64,000 nt of DNA from positions 1 to 64,000 of the forward strand of contig CACWJY010000006.1 of NCBI GenBank assembly GCA_902761355.1. Direction: 5' to 3'. Of the stretch, positions 25,617-34,052 are shown piece by piece (within the stretch, counting starts at the first letter, position 1; the number at the start of each line of letters is the position of its first letter). Source of the DNA: Fibrobacter succinogenes (GTDB lineage: Bacteria > Fibrobacterota > Fibrobacteria > Fibrobacterales > Fibrobacteraceae). A program made the translations under genes and the position numbers. Below the pieces are notes generated by a model that was not told the DNA's origin, made no database searches, and saw only the letters and a program-made list of their open reading frames with translations.

Positions 25617-25858
25617 GATCCGCAAAAAAATCGCTGCATCCAGCGAAAAAGCTGTTGAACGGTGGATTTTCCTTAGTTGAACTTCTGGTGGCTGTTGTTG
25701 CAGCTTCAATCGTGTCGCTTATGGCGCTCCAGGTGTATGGGGGTTACCATAAGCTTTACCTTCACTTGTATGGCGACTACCAAAAAGAAACCGCCGCAAT
25801 CCTCGAAGAATTGCGGCGGCTAAATCCTTATTTTTCAGGAACTAGTCCAGAACGCTAG
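25598..25858 (+). CDS. Short prepilin-type pseudopilin (GspJ/PilW-like), possibly truncated
   Basis: An 86-residue protein starting at GTG 25598, with GGAGG eight bases upstream inside the preceding gene. A long basic leader ends in NGGFSLVELLVAVVAASIV, a prepilin peptidase site. GspJ/PilW proteins are usually near 200 residues, so only the helix and a short tail remain. The last ~22 codons coincide with a hairpin terminator serving the opposing gene, and the stop lies 14 bp past the stop of that gene. The 3' end may have been lost by recombination with the glycosyltransferase side. Confidence 0.7.
   Translation: MQKNPLGSAKKSLHPAKKLLNGGFSLVELLVAVVAASIVSLMALQVYGGYHKLYLHLYGDYQKETAAILEELRRLNPYFSGTSPER
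25791..25819 (-). terminator. Intrinsic terminator inside the end of the pseudopilin gene
   Basis: CCGCCGCAAT (25791-25800) and ATTGCGGCGG (25810-25819) form a perfect 10-bp stem. On the minus strand the stem is followed by TTTCTTTTTGG and lies 23 bp past the glycosyltransferase stop. On the plus strand it is followed by CTAAATCCTTATTTTT and is still translated. Confidence 0.8.
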
Positions 25859-27407
25859 CCTGTTTTTGGGCAGCTTTTTCTGCAGCGCGAGCCTTGTGCA
25901 TTTCGAAGAGGTTACCGATGTAGTGCATAAAGCTCAGCACGCTCACCGAGAGGAAGCCTACGGAATAGAGGGCGAGGAACGGCCCGATAATGAACTTCTG
26001 CGCACCGATGTATTCCAAAAGACCGAAAATGCAGTAGACGCCGACACCCAGTTCAACGACGGCCTGCCACGGGAACTTCTGGGCATAGTGGCTCTTGGCC
26101 TTCTTCTTGGATCCGCCGCTCTTCGGGGTGCGGACAAAGCTTCCCTTGGCGCCGATCACGGCAGAGAACACGGCGCGGGAGTTGCTCACTGCGATACCCA
26201 CACCGAGAGCCATGAGGATGGGGAGGGAAAGCAGGCGGATTTTCCAGCCGGTGTAGCCGGAGCAGCGCTGAGCCACGAAGTAAAGAACAGAAGGTGCGAT
26301 TGCGGCGAGGAAGATGAAGCTGAAACCGACGGTGTAGGCCCAGGTCGGCAGGTGCGCGACCGGTTCAAAGAAGGCGAGCAGCGGCCAAGCGCAGAGGGCG
26401 GTAAACAACATGCAGGGGTGGATCGAGTAGTGCGTCGTGTGGAGGATGGCGCCAATCTTTACGCGGAGAGGAACCTTGGCCTTGAGTACGCGCGGCAAAA
26501 TCTTGATGGCTGTCTGGATAGAACCCTTTGCCCAACGGAACTGCTGTGCCTTGAAGGCGTTGATGTCGTTGGGGAGCTCGGCCGGAACGATCACGTCGAA
26601 CACGAACTTCATCTTCCAACCGGCGAGCTGAGAACGGTAAGAAAGGTCCATGTCTTCGGTCAGGGTGTCGCCTTCCCAGCCGCCGCCGCCGTAGATAGCC
26701 TGCTTGCGCCACACGCCTGCAGTACCGTTAAAGTTCATGAAGAGCTTGCCCCAGCTACGTGCGGACTGTTCCACCACGAAGTGGCCGTCAATACCGATGG
26801 ACTGAGCAAGAGTAAGACCGGATTCGGTACGGTTCAAGTGGCCCCAACGGCCCTGGACCAGACCGATCTTTTCGTCCATCACCAGGTAGGGGATGGTCTT
26901 GAGGAGGAAGTCCTTCTCGGGGACGAAGTCGGCATCGAAAATGGCGAGGAATTCACCCTTGGCAATGGCCATAGCTTCTTTAAGGGCGCCGGCCTTGAAT
27001 TCGGAACGGTTCGTGCGGTGAATAAGCTTGATGTCGTAACCCTTGGCGGCAAGTTCGGCGACCTTTTTCTTCGCAACTTCGTAACATTCGTCGGTGGAGT
27101 CGTCCAGAACCTGAATTTCGTGCTTGTCCTTAGGGTAGTCGATGGCACATACTGCTTCAAGCAGTCGTTCAACACAGTTAGCTTCGTTAAAGACGGGGAG
27201 CTGGGTGGTCACCTGCGGGAGCTCGTCCATGGAGTGCTCGCGGTAGAACTGCAGAATCTTTTTGCGGTCGGAAAGACGTGTGGTGCGGCTGTTTTTTAAG
27301 AACAGGTAAATGCTATAGTAGCAGCTAAAACCGTAGATGACCAGCCCGATGCCCGCGATAACGTAGACGACGAACATGATGTCTAGTAGGATTGTACTGA
27401 TTGCCAT
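25842..27407 (-). CDS. Cellulose-synthase-like family 2 glycosyltransferase, membrane bound
   Basis: A 521-residue processive-type GT2. N-terminal helices precede the catalytic domain, which contains LPVFNEANCVERLLEAV, VLDDSTDE (first Asp), FDADFVP (DxD), TLTEDMDLSYR (ED) and QQFRWAKGS (QxxRW); four to five helices follow. It resembles bacterial CESA-like/beta-glycan synthases that build surface polysaccharide. No PilZ domain or BcsB-like partner is present. ATG 27407 is chosen; a TTG at 27461 is possible but lies on the -10-like TATATTTG (27466-27459). Its terminator lies inside the opposing gene. Confidence 0.85.
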   Translation of the reverse strand: MAISTILLDIMFVVYVIAGIGLVIYGFSCYYSIYLFLKNSRTTRLSDRKKILQFYREHSMDELPQVTTQLPVFNEANCVERLLEAVCAIDYPKDKHEIQVLDDSTDECYEVAKKKVAELAAKGYDIKLIHRTNRSEFKAGALKEAMAIAKGEFLAIFDADFVPEKDFLLKTIPYLVMDEKIGLVQGRWGHLNRTESGLTLAQSIGIDGHFVVEQSARSWGKLFMNFNGTAGVWRKQAIYGGGGWEGDTLTEDMDLSYRSQLAGWKMKFVFDVIVPAELPNDINAFKAQQFRWAKGSIQTAIKILPRVLKAKVPLRVKIGAILHTTHYSIHPCMLFTALCAWPLLAFFEPVAHLPTWAYTVGFSFIFLAAIAPSVLYFVAQRCSGYTGWKIRLLSLPILMALGVGIAVSNSRAVFSAVIGAKGSFVRTPKSGGSKKKAKSHYAQKFPWQAVVELGVGVYCIFGLLEYIGAQKFIIGPFLALYSVGFLSVSVLSFMHYIGNLFEMHKARAAEKAAQKQASVLD

Positions 27408-27507
27408 AAAACCGTATAACCTATTTAAAAACTTTTTGCTCCTTTCGGAACTTGGGGCCAAATATAGAAACCTTGTGTGAACTTTGCTACATTATAAATA
27501 GCTTTTC

Positions 27508-28068
27508 ATGAAAAAATTTATCAATTATAGGCGTGATTTGCTGGCAGAAAAAGAAAAAAATCCTTTAGAAAAGTGGATTGAAGCCCAAAAGGGAAATCCT
27601 GGCTTCGAAACGGCTCTCCGTAGACTAATTTCCTATGCCTGTTCGGAGTGGTTTAGGCGAGAAAATCTTGTTTCTATAGCGCCAGAGGAGGCTCTTGCGC
27701 GCATTCTTGCGACTGATTTGTCGGAATTCCCCCTTGGAAAATGGTTGGACTCGCCTGCGAGGTTCGCTCCCGAAATTGCCGATTTTTGTGAAAAAACGAA
27801 GGTTTTGCCGTTGCCGACCGCTTTGAAAGGGGACTTTCCGAAGCTGCTGGACTTGCGCGGAGTCATTTGTCCGAATAACGCCATGCGCAGTCGTCTGGTG
27901 ATGAACGGCTTGCCCGAGGGGGCGGAACTTGAAATTTACCTCGATGAAGGATCCCCTATCGAAAATGTACCGGGAGCCCTGGTTGCTGATGGCCATATTG
28001 TCAAAAAAAGGCAAAAAAAAGACAGTTTTTGGGCAATTTCAGTGGTCAAACGGTCCTCAAGAGTGTAG
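27508..28068 (+). CDS. Protein with C-terminal TusA/SirA-like domain
   Basis: A 186-residue protein. Residues about 112-182 match the TusA fold: LLDLRGVICPNNAMRSRLV keeps the active Cys-Pro but has Asn-Asn after it in place of the usual x-Pro, then LEIYLDEGSPIENVPGALVADGHIV. TusA proteins relay sulfur as Cys persulfide. The N-terminal 110 residues (many Trp/Arg, helical) are not recognised. It heads a three-gene operon with 12-bp gaps. A TACATT element ends 14 bases before the ATG. Confidence 0.65.
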   Translation: MKKFINYRRDLLAEKEKNPLEKWIEAQKGNPGFETALRRLISYACSEWFRRENLVSIAPEEALARILATDLSEFPLGKWLDSPARFAPEIADFCEKTKVLPLPTALKGDFPKLLDLRGVICPNNAMRSRLVMNGLPEGAELEIYLDEGSPIENVPGALVADGHIVKKRQKKDSFWAISVVKRSSRV

Positions 28069-28080
28069 ATTATATATGGA

Positions 28081-28665
28081 ATGGAAAACAGGATACTGAT
28101 TATAGGCGATGAACTTCTAGGAGAACAGGGTGAGGCAGCCAACCGCTTTGCCGAAATACTCCTCTGTCGTGATGCAAATCGGCCTGTTCAGTTTTCTATC
28201 AATGCTCCTGCTCCCCAGAGCCTGCGTCAGCTTTTTGATCGTGCCTCGGCCGATATTATTGGCAAAAAGGCGGGGCGAATGATTGTGGGGCTCGGCCTCA
28301 AGGAACTTAAACGGGGCGGCAACGATTACAAGGCGGTCTTTTCGCTGTACCAGACCCTTGTCGACGAAATCTTAAGCAAAACGCTTGCTCCCATTTATTT
28401 TTTGACGATCCCCGAAGATATGTTTCCGGCGGCGCCTTCACAGTTGACGGCTTTGAATGAATGTATCCGTACGTTTGCCGCAAAGGACAATAAGCGCGTG
28501 AGGATTCTGGATTTTGCTGCTTATGTGGCAGAATTTAAAGAAAAACAGCTGGAACGAGGTAAGTTTGGACGTAGCCTTTATACCGAAGAAGGTCTCCCGA
28601 CTTCTATATGCAACACGTTCTTGGCTCTTTTTCTGTATGACTTTATAAAGAAAGAATTAAAATAA
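28081..28665 (+). CDS. Divergent SGNH-like hydrolase, function uncertain
   Basis: A 194-residue protein. The start ILIIGDELLGEQGEAANRFAEIL resembles SGNH/GDSL block I, but Glu stands where the catalytic Ser is expected; GLGLKELKRGG takes the place of the GxND block, and no DxxH is seen near the C-terminus. The fold may be retained without the chemistry. It lies 12 bp after the TusA-domain gene and 12 bp before a small zinc-ribbon gene, so it probably shares their unknown role. Confidence 0.5.
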   Translation: MENRILIIGDELLGEQGEAANRFAEILLCRDANRPVQFSINAPAPQSLRQLFDRASADIIGKKAGRMIVGLGLKELKRGGNDYKAVFSLYQTLVDEILSKTLAPIYFLTIPEDMFPAAPSQLTALNECIRTFAAKDNKRVRILDFAAYVAEFKEKQLERGKFGRSLYTEEGLPTSICNTFLALFLYDFIKKELK

Positions 28666-28677
28666 GGAGATGGTACC

Positions 28678-29013
28678 ATGAGTTTGACAGACGATCATTT
28701 TGCGCGTAAGATTGCGGCCCAGAGCAAGGCCTGGGAAGAAACCAGCGACGCTCCTAAGAAGGAACGTACGCATGAACCAGCTGCCCCCAAGATGGGCATT
28801 TGCGACAAATGCAAGAAAGAGGCTCTTCTCCGTTCGTATCGTTTTAAAGAAACGAGTGTCAGCAACGGTGCCGCAAGCTTTGGTACTGTGACAAAGCACC
28901 TTTGCGAAGATTGTGCTCCTAAGTCCCGCGCACAAAAAGACGCCGAGGTGCCTCAATTGAACAACAAACAGCTTAGGAACTTGATGCGTTCTGCCAAGAA
29001 GGGACTGCTATAA
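28678..29013 (+). CDS. Small zinc-ribbon-like protein
   Basis: A 111-residue protein of unknown family. Two CxxC knuckles, ICDKCKK (about 41-46) and LCEDCAP (about 75-80), suggest one structural zinc ion. The C-terminus is basic (NNKQLRNLMRSAKKGLL) and may bind nucleic acid. GGAG lies before the ATG. Last gene of the operon; a strong bidirectional terminator overlaps its stop codon. Confidence 0.6.
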   Translation: MSLTDDHFARKIAAQSKAWEETSDAPKKERTHEPAAPKMGICDKCKKEALLRSYRFKETSVSNGAASFGTVTKHLCEDCAPKSRAQKDAEVPQLNNKQLRNLMRSAKKGLL

Positions 29014-29039
29014 AAAAGGCTTAGGCCTTTTTTATTTTT
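29012..29039. terminator. Bidirectional intrinsic terminator
   Basis: AAAAAAGGC (29012-29020), loop TTAG, GCCTTTTTT (29025-29033) give a perfect 9-bp stem with T runs on both strands. It serves the plus-strand operon and the minus-strand RDD gene, whose stop codon lies within it. Confidence 0.85.
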
Positions 29040-29775
29040 TCTTTGGATTGTAGACGACGCGAGTGTGGGCCACGTAGTCGTGCAGGGCCCGTCGCTTGGG
29101 GTCTATCATGACGATAAGGTAGCCGAGACCGTAGAATGCAAGAGTGCATTGCGTAAACAGGCTGCCAAAAAAGCGCACCGTCGATTCAAGCCAACTGACA
29201 TTTTCTCCTTTGGATGATTCTACGTGGATCCTGACTATCATTTTGCCGGGGGTTGCCGACTTGATGGCGGTAAAGACGATAAAGTAAATCCCCTGGAGAA
29301 TTCCCCATATAGCAAGGAAGAGGTGCATTCCCGGCAGGTTCAAGACTCCCATAAGGGCCTTGTCGGAGGTGGGGTCGTTTATGTAGGCGTTCATGGCGTC
29401 ACCAACGGCGTTGATGTCGATGGCTCCTAGTGCGCCAAGCAGCATAATAAGAAGAACTCCGACGACACCCAGGATAAAGTTGTCTATAAAATAGGCGATG
29501 CCTCGGACAAAGAAACCGGCATATCGCTTGCCCTTGTTGTGTTCTGCGATAATCGCTTCGAGGGCGGCCTTAATTTGTTCTTCTTCAGAAAGCGGTGCGT
29601 CCTTGGATTCTTCGGTGTCTTTCCAGGGAATCCAGTTTTCCATGCCGGAATGCCAAACCAGCGTGTCGTCCTTGACAACGCCATCTTTGACAAAGTCCCT
29701 GATTTCGTCGATATTATAGGGACCCTTGCGGCGCTCTCCGTCTGTCACGGTTTCATCTATGTAGTACCAAATCAT
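29032..29775 (-). CDS. Membrane protein with GYF_2 and RDD domains
   Basis: A 247-residue protein. Residues 1-55 form a GYF_2 domain (IWYYIDE, RKGPYNIDEIRDFVKDGVV, LVWHSGMENWIPW). From about 78 an RDD domain begins (GKRYAGFFVRGIAYFIDNFILG) with three membrane helices, the conserved TPGKMIVRIHV and a C-terminal LHDYVAHTRVV. RDD proteins are thought to act in transport or envelope homeostasis. ATG 29775 is chosen because the GYF_2 domain starts there. It is divergent from rapA, whose start is 44 bp away. Confidence 0.85.
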   Translation of the reverse strand: MIWYYIDETVTDGERRKGPYNIDEIRDFVKDGVVKDDTLVWHSGMENWIPWKDTEESKDAPLSEEEQIKAALEAIIAEHNKGKRYAGFFVRGIAYFIDNFILGVVGVLLIMLLGALGAIDINAVGDAMNAYINDPTSDKALMGVLNLPGMHLFLAIWGILQGIYFIVFTAIKSATPGKMIVRIHVESSKGENVSWLESTVRFFGSLFTQCTLAFYGLGYLIVMIDPKRRALHDYVAHTRVVYNPKKK

Positions 29776-29818
29776 GATAAGCCATAATTTAGAAAAAAAG
29801 CTACATTTAGGGGGTATG

Positions 29819-32797
29819 ATGAATTTCAAGATTGGCCAACGATATGTAAGTCAATCGGAACCTGCACTCGGCTTAGGCATTGTGACCGAGGTGCAAGACC
29901 GTATTGTGAAGATTTCTTTCCCTGCTGTAAGTGATGTCCGCTGTTACCGTTCCATGGGCGCTCCTGTGGACCGTTTTGCTCTTTCGGTCGGCGATACCGC
30001 CAAGAGCGAAAAGGGGGTGTCTTTTACTGTAGAATCGGTTAAAGAAGTTGATGGCCTTTTTGTTTATACGGGCCGTGCCGGTCGTTCGATGAAGGAATCC
30101 GAACTGAGTGGCAAGATCTCGATTGCAAGGCCGGCGGACTTGTTCCGAGCCCTGATGGAAAACCGCGTGTCGAATAGTGCGCAGTTTACCCGTCGCGAAA
30201 ATGCCATGGAACTTTCTTGCAAGTGGATATCTTCGCCTGTACGTGGTATGATTGGCCCGCGCACGTCGATGATCCCGCACCAGTATTACCTTTGTAGCCG
30301 TGCGTGTGATAGTTCTACGTTGCCGCGATTGATGCTCTCTGACGAAGTGGGCCTTGGAAAGACGATTGAGGCCGGCATGATTTGGCATGCGCTCAAGGCT
30401 CGTGGTCGCTTGACCCGTACCTTGATTATTGTCCCGGAGACCCTGAAGCATCAGTGGCTGGTCGAGATGAAGCGCCGCTTTAACCACCTCTTTACGCTGG
30501 TGGATGAAGGCTACATCAAGGGGCTTTTCGTAGATGACGAAGACCGCCCGAATCCGTTCTGCCTTGCCAACGACATTATTTGCTCGATTGACTTTTTGAT
30601 TAAGCAGCCCGCTTTGATTGAAGACCTTCTCAAGACCACTTGGGATATGGTGATTATCGATGAAGCGCACCACCTGGTTTGCGAAGACGGCTTTACGAGC
30701 CACGAATATTTGCTTGCTAATGCGGTTATCCAACGTTCGAAGGGTGTGCTGCTTTTGACGGGTACGCCGTTGCAGTTCCACCCGGAATCGCAGTTCAACC
30801 GCCTCAAGATGCTTGACCCGGTGCGTTTTGCCGATTACAATAGCTTTATTAAAGACCAGGACGCCTACCGCAAGTTGGTGAACGAACTTTCCAAGTTGCC
30901 GACGGACCCAGGCGAACAGATGAGCTGGGACGACCTGAATGAGTGCGTGCCCAAGAAATCGATGATTCGCCCGTGGCTTGAACAGGAAAGCGCAAAGAGC
31001 ATGCCTGCCGACGAATGGATTCGCCGTATCGTGGATGCCGTGGGTACGGGTTCGGTGGTGTTCCGTAACACCCGTAAGGGTGTGGGTGGATTTCCCAAGC
31101 GAGTGCTAGACGAGATTCCGCTAGAACCGAACCAGAACTACCGCGACATGGTGAATGTGGCTGCCGAGAACGACCTTGACATGTCTACCGACATTCAAGA
31201 AAACGGCTTGCTCTGCACTAGTTATTCCGATGCGTGGGCGCTCGATGAACGTTACGTGTGGCTCAAGGGATTCTTGAAGGAACATGCTAACGATAAGGTG
31301 CTCCTGATTTGCGAATCGATTCAGGTGGTACAGGCGCTCGAAACACTCCTGACTGAATATATGGGCGAAGGCGCCTTCTCGATGTTCCATGAGAACATGA
31401 CGATCATGGCTCGCGACAAGGCCGCCGCCAACTTTAGCAAAGAGAACGGTGCGAACCTGTTGATTGCCTCCGAAATAGGTTCTGAAGGCCGCAACTTCCA
31501 GTTTGCCCATCATTTGATTTTGTTTGACCTTCCGCTGGATGCCTCGTTGGTGGAACAGCGCATTGGCCGTCTGGACCGTATCGGCCAGACAGAAAACATC
31601 ATTATTCACGTGCCGTATGTAAAGGGTTCCGGTCAGGAAGTCATGTTCCGCTGGTACCACAACGGCTTGAATGCCTTTGGAACTCCGATGATGAGCGGCG
31701 GTGAACTGTTCCTCAAGTACACCGACGAACTGATTGCAGCCCTCGCCGAACCAAAGGAATTGCTTCAGAACTTTATCGATACCGTTATTCCGCAGGTCAA
31801 GAAAGATTGCGATACCATGCGCAAGAATATCGAGAAGGGGCGTGACCGCTTGCTCGAATTCAACTCGCGTAATCCTGCCAAGGCAAAAGAAATTACGGAT
31901 GAAATTCTTAAGATTGATGCGGATCAGGATTTGCAGACGCTCGTGTTCTCGTCGTTGATGGATCGTGGCCTTGAAATTGAAAAGAGTAAGATTAAGGGCT
32001 GCTACGTGATTAGCATGGGAACGCAGGTTGAGGCGGGTTCTGTGCCGGGAATGCCTGAATCGGTCGGAATGGCTGGCGCCGGTGGTGGTGGCCGCATAAC
32101 GCAGTCGGTTGGAAACTTCGAAGAAAACTCTGGCGGCGGCGATGAAGATGCTCGCTTCTGCGATACCTCTAGCTTGACGGTGACTTTTGACCGCAACGTG
32201 GCCATGATTCATGATGAAGTGGACTTTGTGAGCTTGGAACATCCGCTGTCTCAGGGTGTGATTGACTTCGAAACATCGCTGGATAATGGTGCCGTGGCTT
32301 GCAACATTTGGCCGAATTCTGGAACGCGCGGACTCATGATGCAGTACAACTTTGCCGTTGATTTCTCCATTGCCGAAGAATGGGGCGTTGCGGACCTTGC
32401 TGGACCGCGTTACATTAGCGTGCTGGTGAATCCGATGGGTGAAGACAAGTCCGATATGCTTGATGCTCTCAAGGCGGCAAGCTTTAAGGATGTCCCGGTT
32501 CCACAGGGCAATGCCGCGGTAAATATGACGCTCAAGTATTTCGGTAAAGAAGGCCTTGCCATTGCTCGCCGCATTGTGTCCGCCAAGGCAAAAGAAATTG
32601 CCGAAGGGGCTGCTTCTGCTGTAGAGGCCCGTGCTGAACAAGAGTATCAGCGTATGAACCATCTGCTTTCTATGCGTGGCAAGGCGGGCAATAATGCTCA
32701 ATTGCAGCAGCTCCGCAAGAACGCCCAGGAATGGAAAAAAGTAATTTCGAACCCGCAACTCCGCCTCGATGCAATCAGGCTTTTGGTGTGTAGGTAA
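29819..32797 (+). CDS. rapA: RNA polymerase-associated SNF2 ATPase RapA
   Basis: A 992-residue Swi2/Snf2 translocase that recycles RNA polymerase. The N-terminal Tudor-like part (GQRYVSQSEPALGLGIVTEV) is characteristic of RapA. Helicase motifs are DEVGLGKTIEAGM (Walker A), DEAHH, LLTGTPLQFHPE, ASEIGSEGRNFQ and QRIGRLDRIGQ. A Gly-rich stretch (GMAGAGGGGR) lies near 750. AGGGGG lies 4 bases before ATG 29819; ATG 29816 is an equally possible start. proB follows after 3 bp. Confidence 0.93.
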   Translation: MNFKIGQRYVSQSEPALGLGIVTEVQDRIVKISFPAVSDVRCYRSMGAPVDRFALSVGDTAKSEKGVSFTVESVKEVDGLFVYTGRAGRSMKESELSGKISIARPADLFRALMENRVSNSAQFTRRENAMELSCKWISSPVRGMIGPRTSMIPHQYYLCSRACDSSTLPRLMLSDEVGLGKTIEAGMIWHALKARGRLTRTLIIVPETLKHQWLVEMKRRFNHLFTLVDEGYIKGLFVDDEDRPNPFCLANDIICSIDFLIKQPALIEDLLKTTWDMVIIDEAHHLVCEDGFTSHEYLLANAVIQRSKGVLLLTGTPLQFHPESQFNRLKMLDPVRFADYNSFIKDQDAYRKLVNELSKLPTDPGEQMSWDDLNECVPKKSMIRPWLEQESAKSMPADEWIRRIVDAVGTGSVVFRNTRKGVGGFPKRVLDEIPLEPNQNYRDMVNVAAENDLDMSTDIQENGLLCTSYSDAWALDERYVWLKGFLKEHANDKVLLICESIQVVQALETLLTEYMGEGAFSMFHENMTIMARDKAAANFSKENGANLLIASEIGSEGRNFQFAHHLILFDLPLDASLVEQRIGRLDRIGQTENIIIHVPYVKGSGQEVMFRWYHNGLNAFGTPMMSGGELFLKYTDELIAALAEPKELLQNFIDTVIPQVKKDCDTMRKNIEKGRDRLLEFNSRNPAKAKEITDEILKIDADQDLQTLVFSSLMDRGLEIEKSKIKGCYVISMGTQVEAGSVPGMPESVGMAGAGGGGRITQSVGNFEENSGGGDEDARFCDTSSLTVTFDRNVAMIHDEVDFVSLEHPLSQGVIDFETSLDNGAVACNIWPNSGTRGLMMQYNFAVDFSIAEEWGVADLAGPRYISVLVNPMGEDKSDMLDALKAASFKDVPVPQGNAAVNMTLKYFGKEGLAIARRIVSAKAKEIAEGAASAVEARAEQEYQRMNHLLSMRGKAGNNAQLQQLRKNAQEWKKVISNPQLRLDAIRLLVCR

Positions 32798-32800
32798 TTT

Positions 32801-33940
32801 ATGAGTGAATTAAGAAAGAATATTCTCGATGAATCCCGTCGCATTGTCGTAAAGATCGGCTCGCGTATTTTGGTCGACTCCGAAAAGGGCGGTGTTCGTA
32901 CTCGCTACATCCAGAAGCTTGCCGATTCTGTGGCACGCCTGATGGAAGCGGGCAAGGAAGTCGTGATTGTGACTAGCGGTGCTGTGGGCACCGGCATGAG
33001 CCAGCTCGGCTACAAGGAAAAGCCGACGGTACTTGCCGAAAAGCAGGCCTGCGCTGCCGTCGGTCAGATTGACTTGATGTATGCCTACCGCGAAATGTTC
33101 CGCTGGATGCAGCTTTCCGTGGGCCAGATTCTTTTGTCTGCTGAAGACTTCCGCGACCGCAATCGCTATAAGAATTTGCAGAACACCATCAAGGCGATGC
33201 TTGCTCGTAAGATTGTCCCGATTATCAACGAGAACGACTCTCTTGCCGTCGCCGAAATCAAGGTGGGCGATAACGACAAGCTTTCGAGCGACGTGGCTCT
33301 GTTCCTCGATGCCGACTTGCTTTTGATTTTTACGGACGAAGACGGCCTCTTCGATGACAATCCGAAGAAGAACCCAAACGCCCGTTTGCTCCGCTTTGTG
33401 CCCGAAATTACGCCTGCCGTTTTGGCGCTTGCAGGTAAGCCCGGTGAAACGGGCTCTGCCGTGAGTACCGGCGGTATGCGCAGCAAGCTCGAAGCAATCC
33501 GCAACGTGACCAAGAGTGGCTGCAACGCCTTCCTCGCCAGTGGCATGAAGGTGTTGCCGCATCAGGTAATCTTTGAAAATGCCGAAGGCACACTCTTTGT
33601 GGGCTCCAAGAAAAAACTGAACAGCCGTCAGCGCTGGCTCAGCTTCGTGACGACTCCGCGCGGTGCCGTGGTGGTCGACGAAGGTGGCGTGAAGGCTCTG
33701 CGCGAAAAGCATTCTAGCTTGCTCCCCGTGGGCGTATGCGCCGTCAAGAAGCATTTCGACAAGGGCGACTTGATTGAAGTTTTGAGTCAGGACGGCGAAG
33801 CCGTGGCACGCGGTGTCGCTAAGTTTGACAGCGAAACATTGAAACTCGTTCTTCGCAAGAAGACTGCCCAGGTTCATGAACTCTTGGGCAAGAACGTTCC
33901 CGACGAATTGATTCACAAGAACGATCTGGTGGTGTTCTAG
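32801..33940 (+). CDS. proB: Glutamate 5-kinase
   Basis: A 379-residue cytoplasmic enzyme that phosphorylates glutamate in the first step of proline synthesis. The amino-acid kinase domain shows VVKIGSRILV, VTSGAVGTGM, INENDSLAV, DNDKLSSDVALFLDADLLLIFTD (approximate) and TGGMRSKLEA; the C-terminal ~90 residues form a PUA domain. It directly follows rapA, forming an unusual bicistron; proA is not in the window. Confidence 0.96.
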   Translation: MSELRKNILDESRRIVVKIGSRILVDSEKGGVRTRYIQKLADSVARLMEAGKEVVIVTSGAVGTGMSQLGYKEKPTVLAEKQACAAVGQIDLMYAYREMFRWMQLSVGQILLSAEDFRDRNRYKNLQNTIKAMLARKIVPIINENDSLAVAEIKVGDNDKLSSDVALFLDADLLLIFTDEDGLFDDNPKKNPNARLLRFVPEITPAVLALAGKPGETGSAVSTGGMRSKLEAIRNVTKSGCNAFLASGMKVLPHQVIFENAEGTLFVGSKKKLNSRQRWLSFVTTPRGAVVVDEGGVKALREKHSSLLPVGVCAVKKHFDKGDLIEVLSQDGEAVARGVAKFDSETLKLVLRKKTAQVHELLGKNVPDELIHKNDLVVF

Positions 33941-33966
33941 TTTTAGCTGAAAATCTTGAATGAATG

Positions 33967-33993
33967 ATGGCGACCTTTGGTCGCCATTTTTTT
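33967..33993 (+). terminator. proB terminator
   Basis: ATGGCGACC-TTT-GGTCGCCAT followed by seven T. A perfect 9-bp stem 26 bp after the proB stop. Confidence 0.88.
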
Positions 33994-34000
33994 GCTTCGC

Positions 34001-34028
34001 AAAAAAAACGCCCTGCAGAGCAGGGCGT
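34001..34028 (-). terminator. rpsD terminator
   Basis: ACGCCCTGC (34008-34016) and GCAGGGCGT (34020-34028) with an AGA loop; on the minus strand a run of eight T follows. It lies 25 bp past the rpsD stop. Confidence 0.88.
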
Positions 34029-34052
34029 CCAAACTTGTCGTTTGAGTGGTTA

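Noticed and set aside
25866..27299. 477-codon frame antisense to the glycosyltransferase
   Set aside because: The minus strand carries all GT2 motifs; the antisense frame is a by-product of GC-rich third positions.
31121..32758. 545-codon frame antisense to rapA
   Set aside because: rapA helicase motifs run through the same region; no evidence for a second gene.
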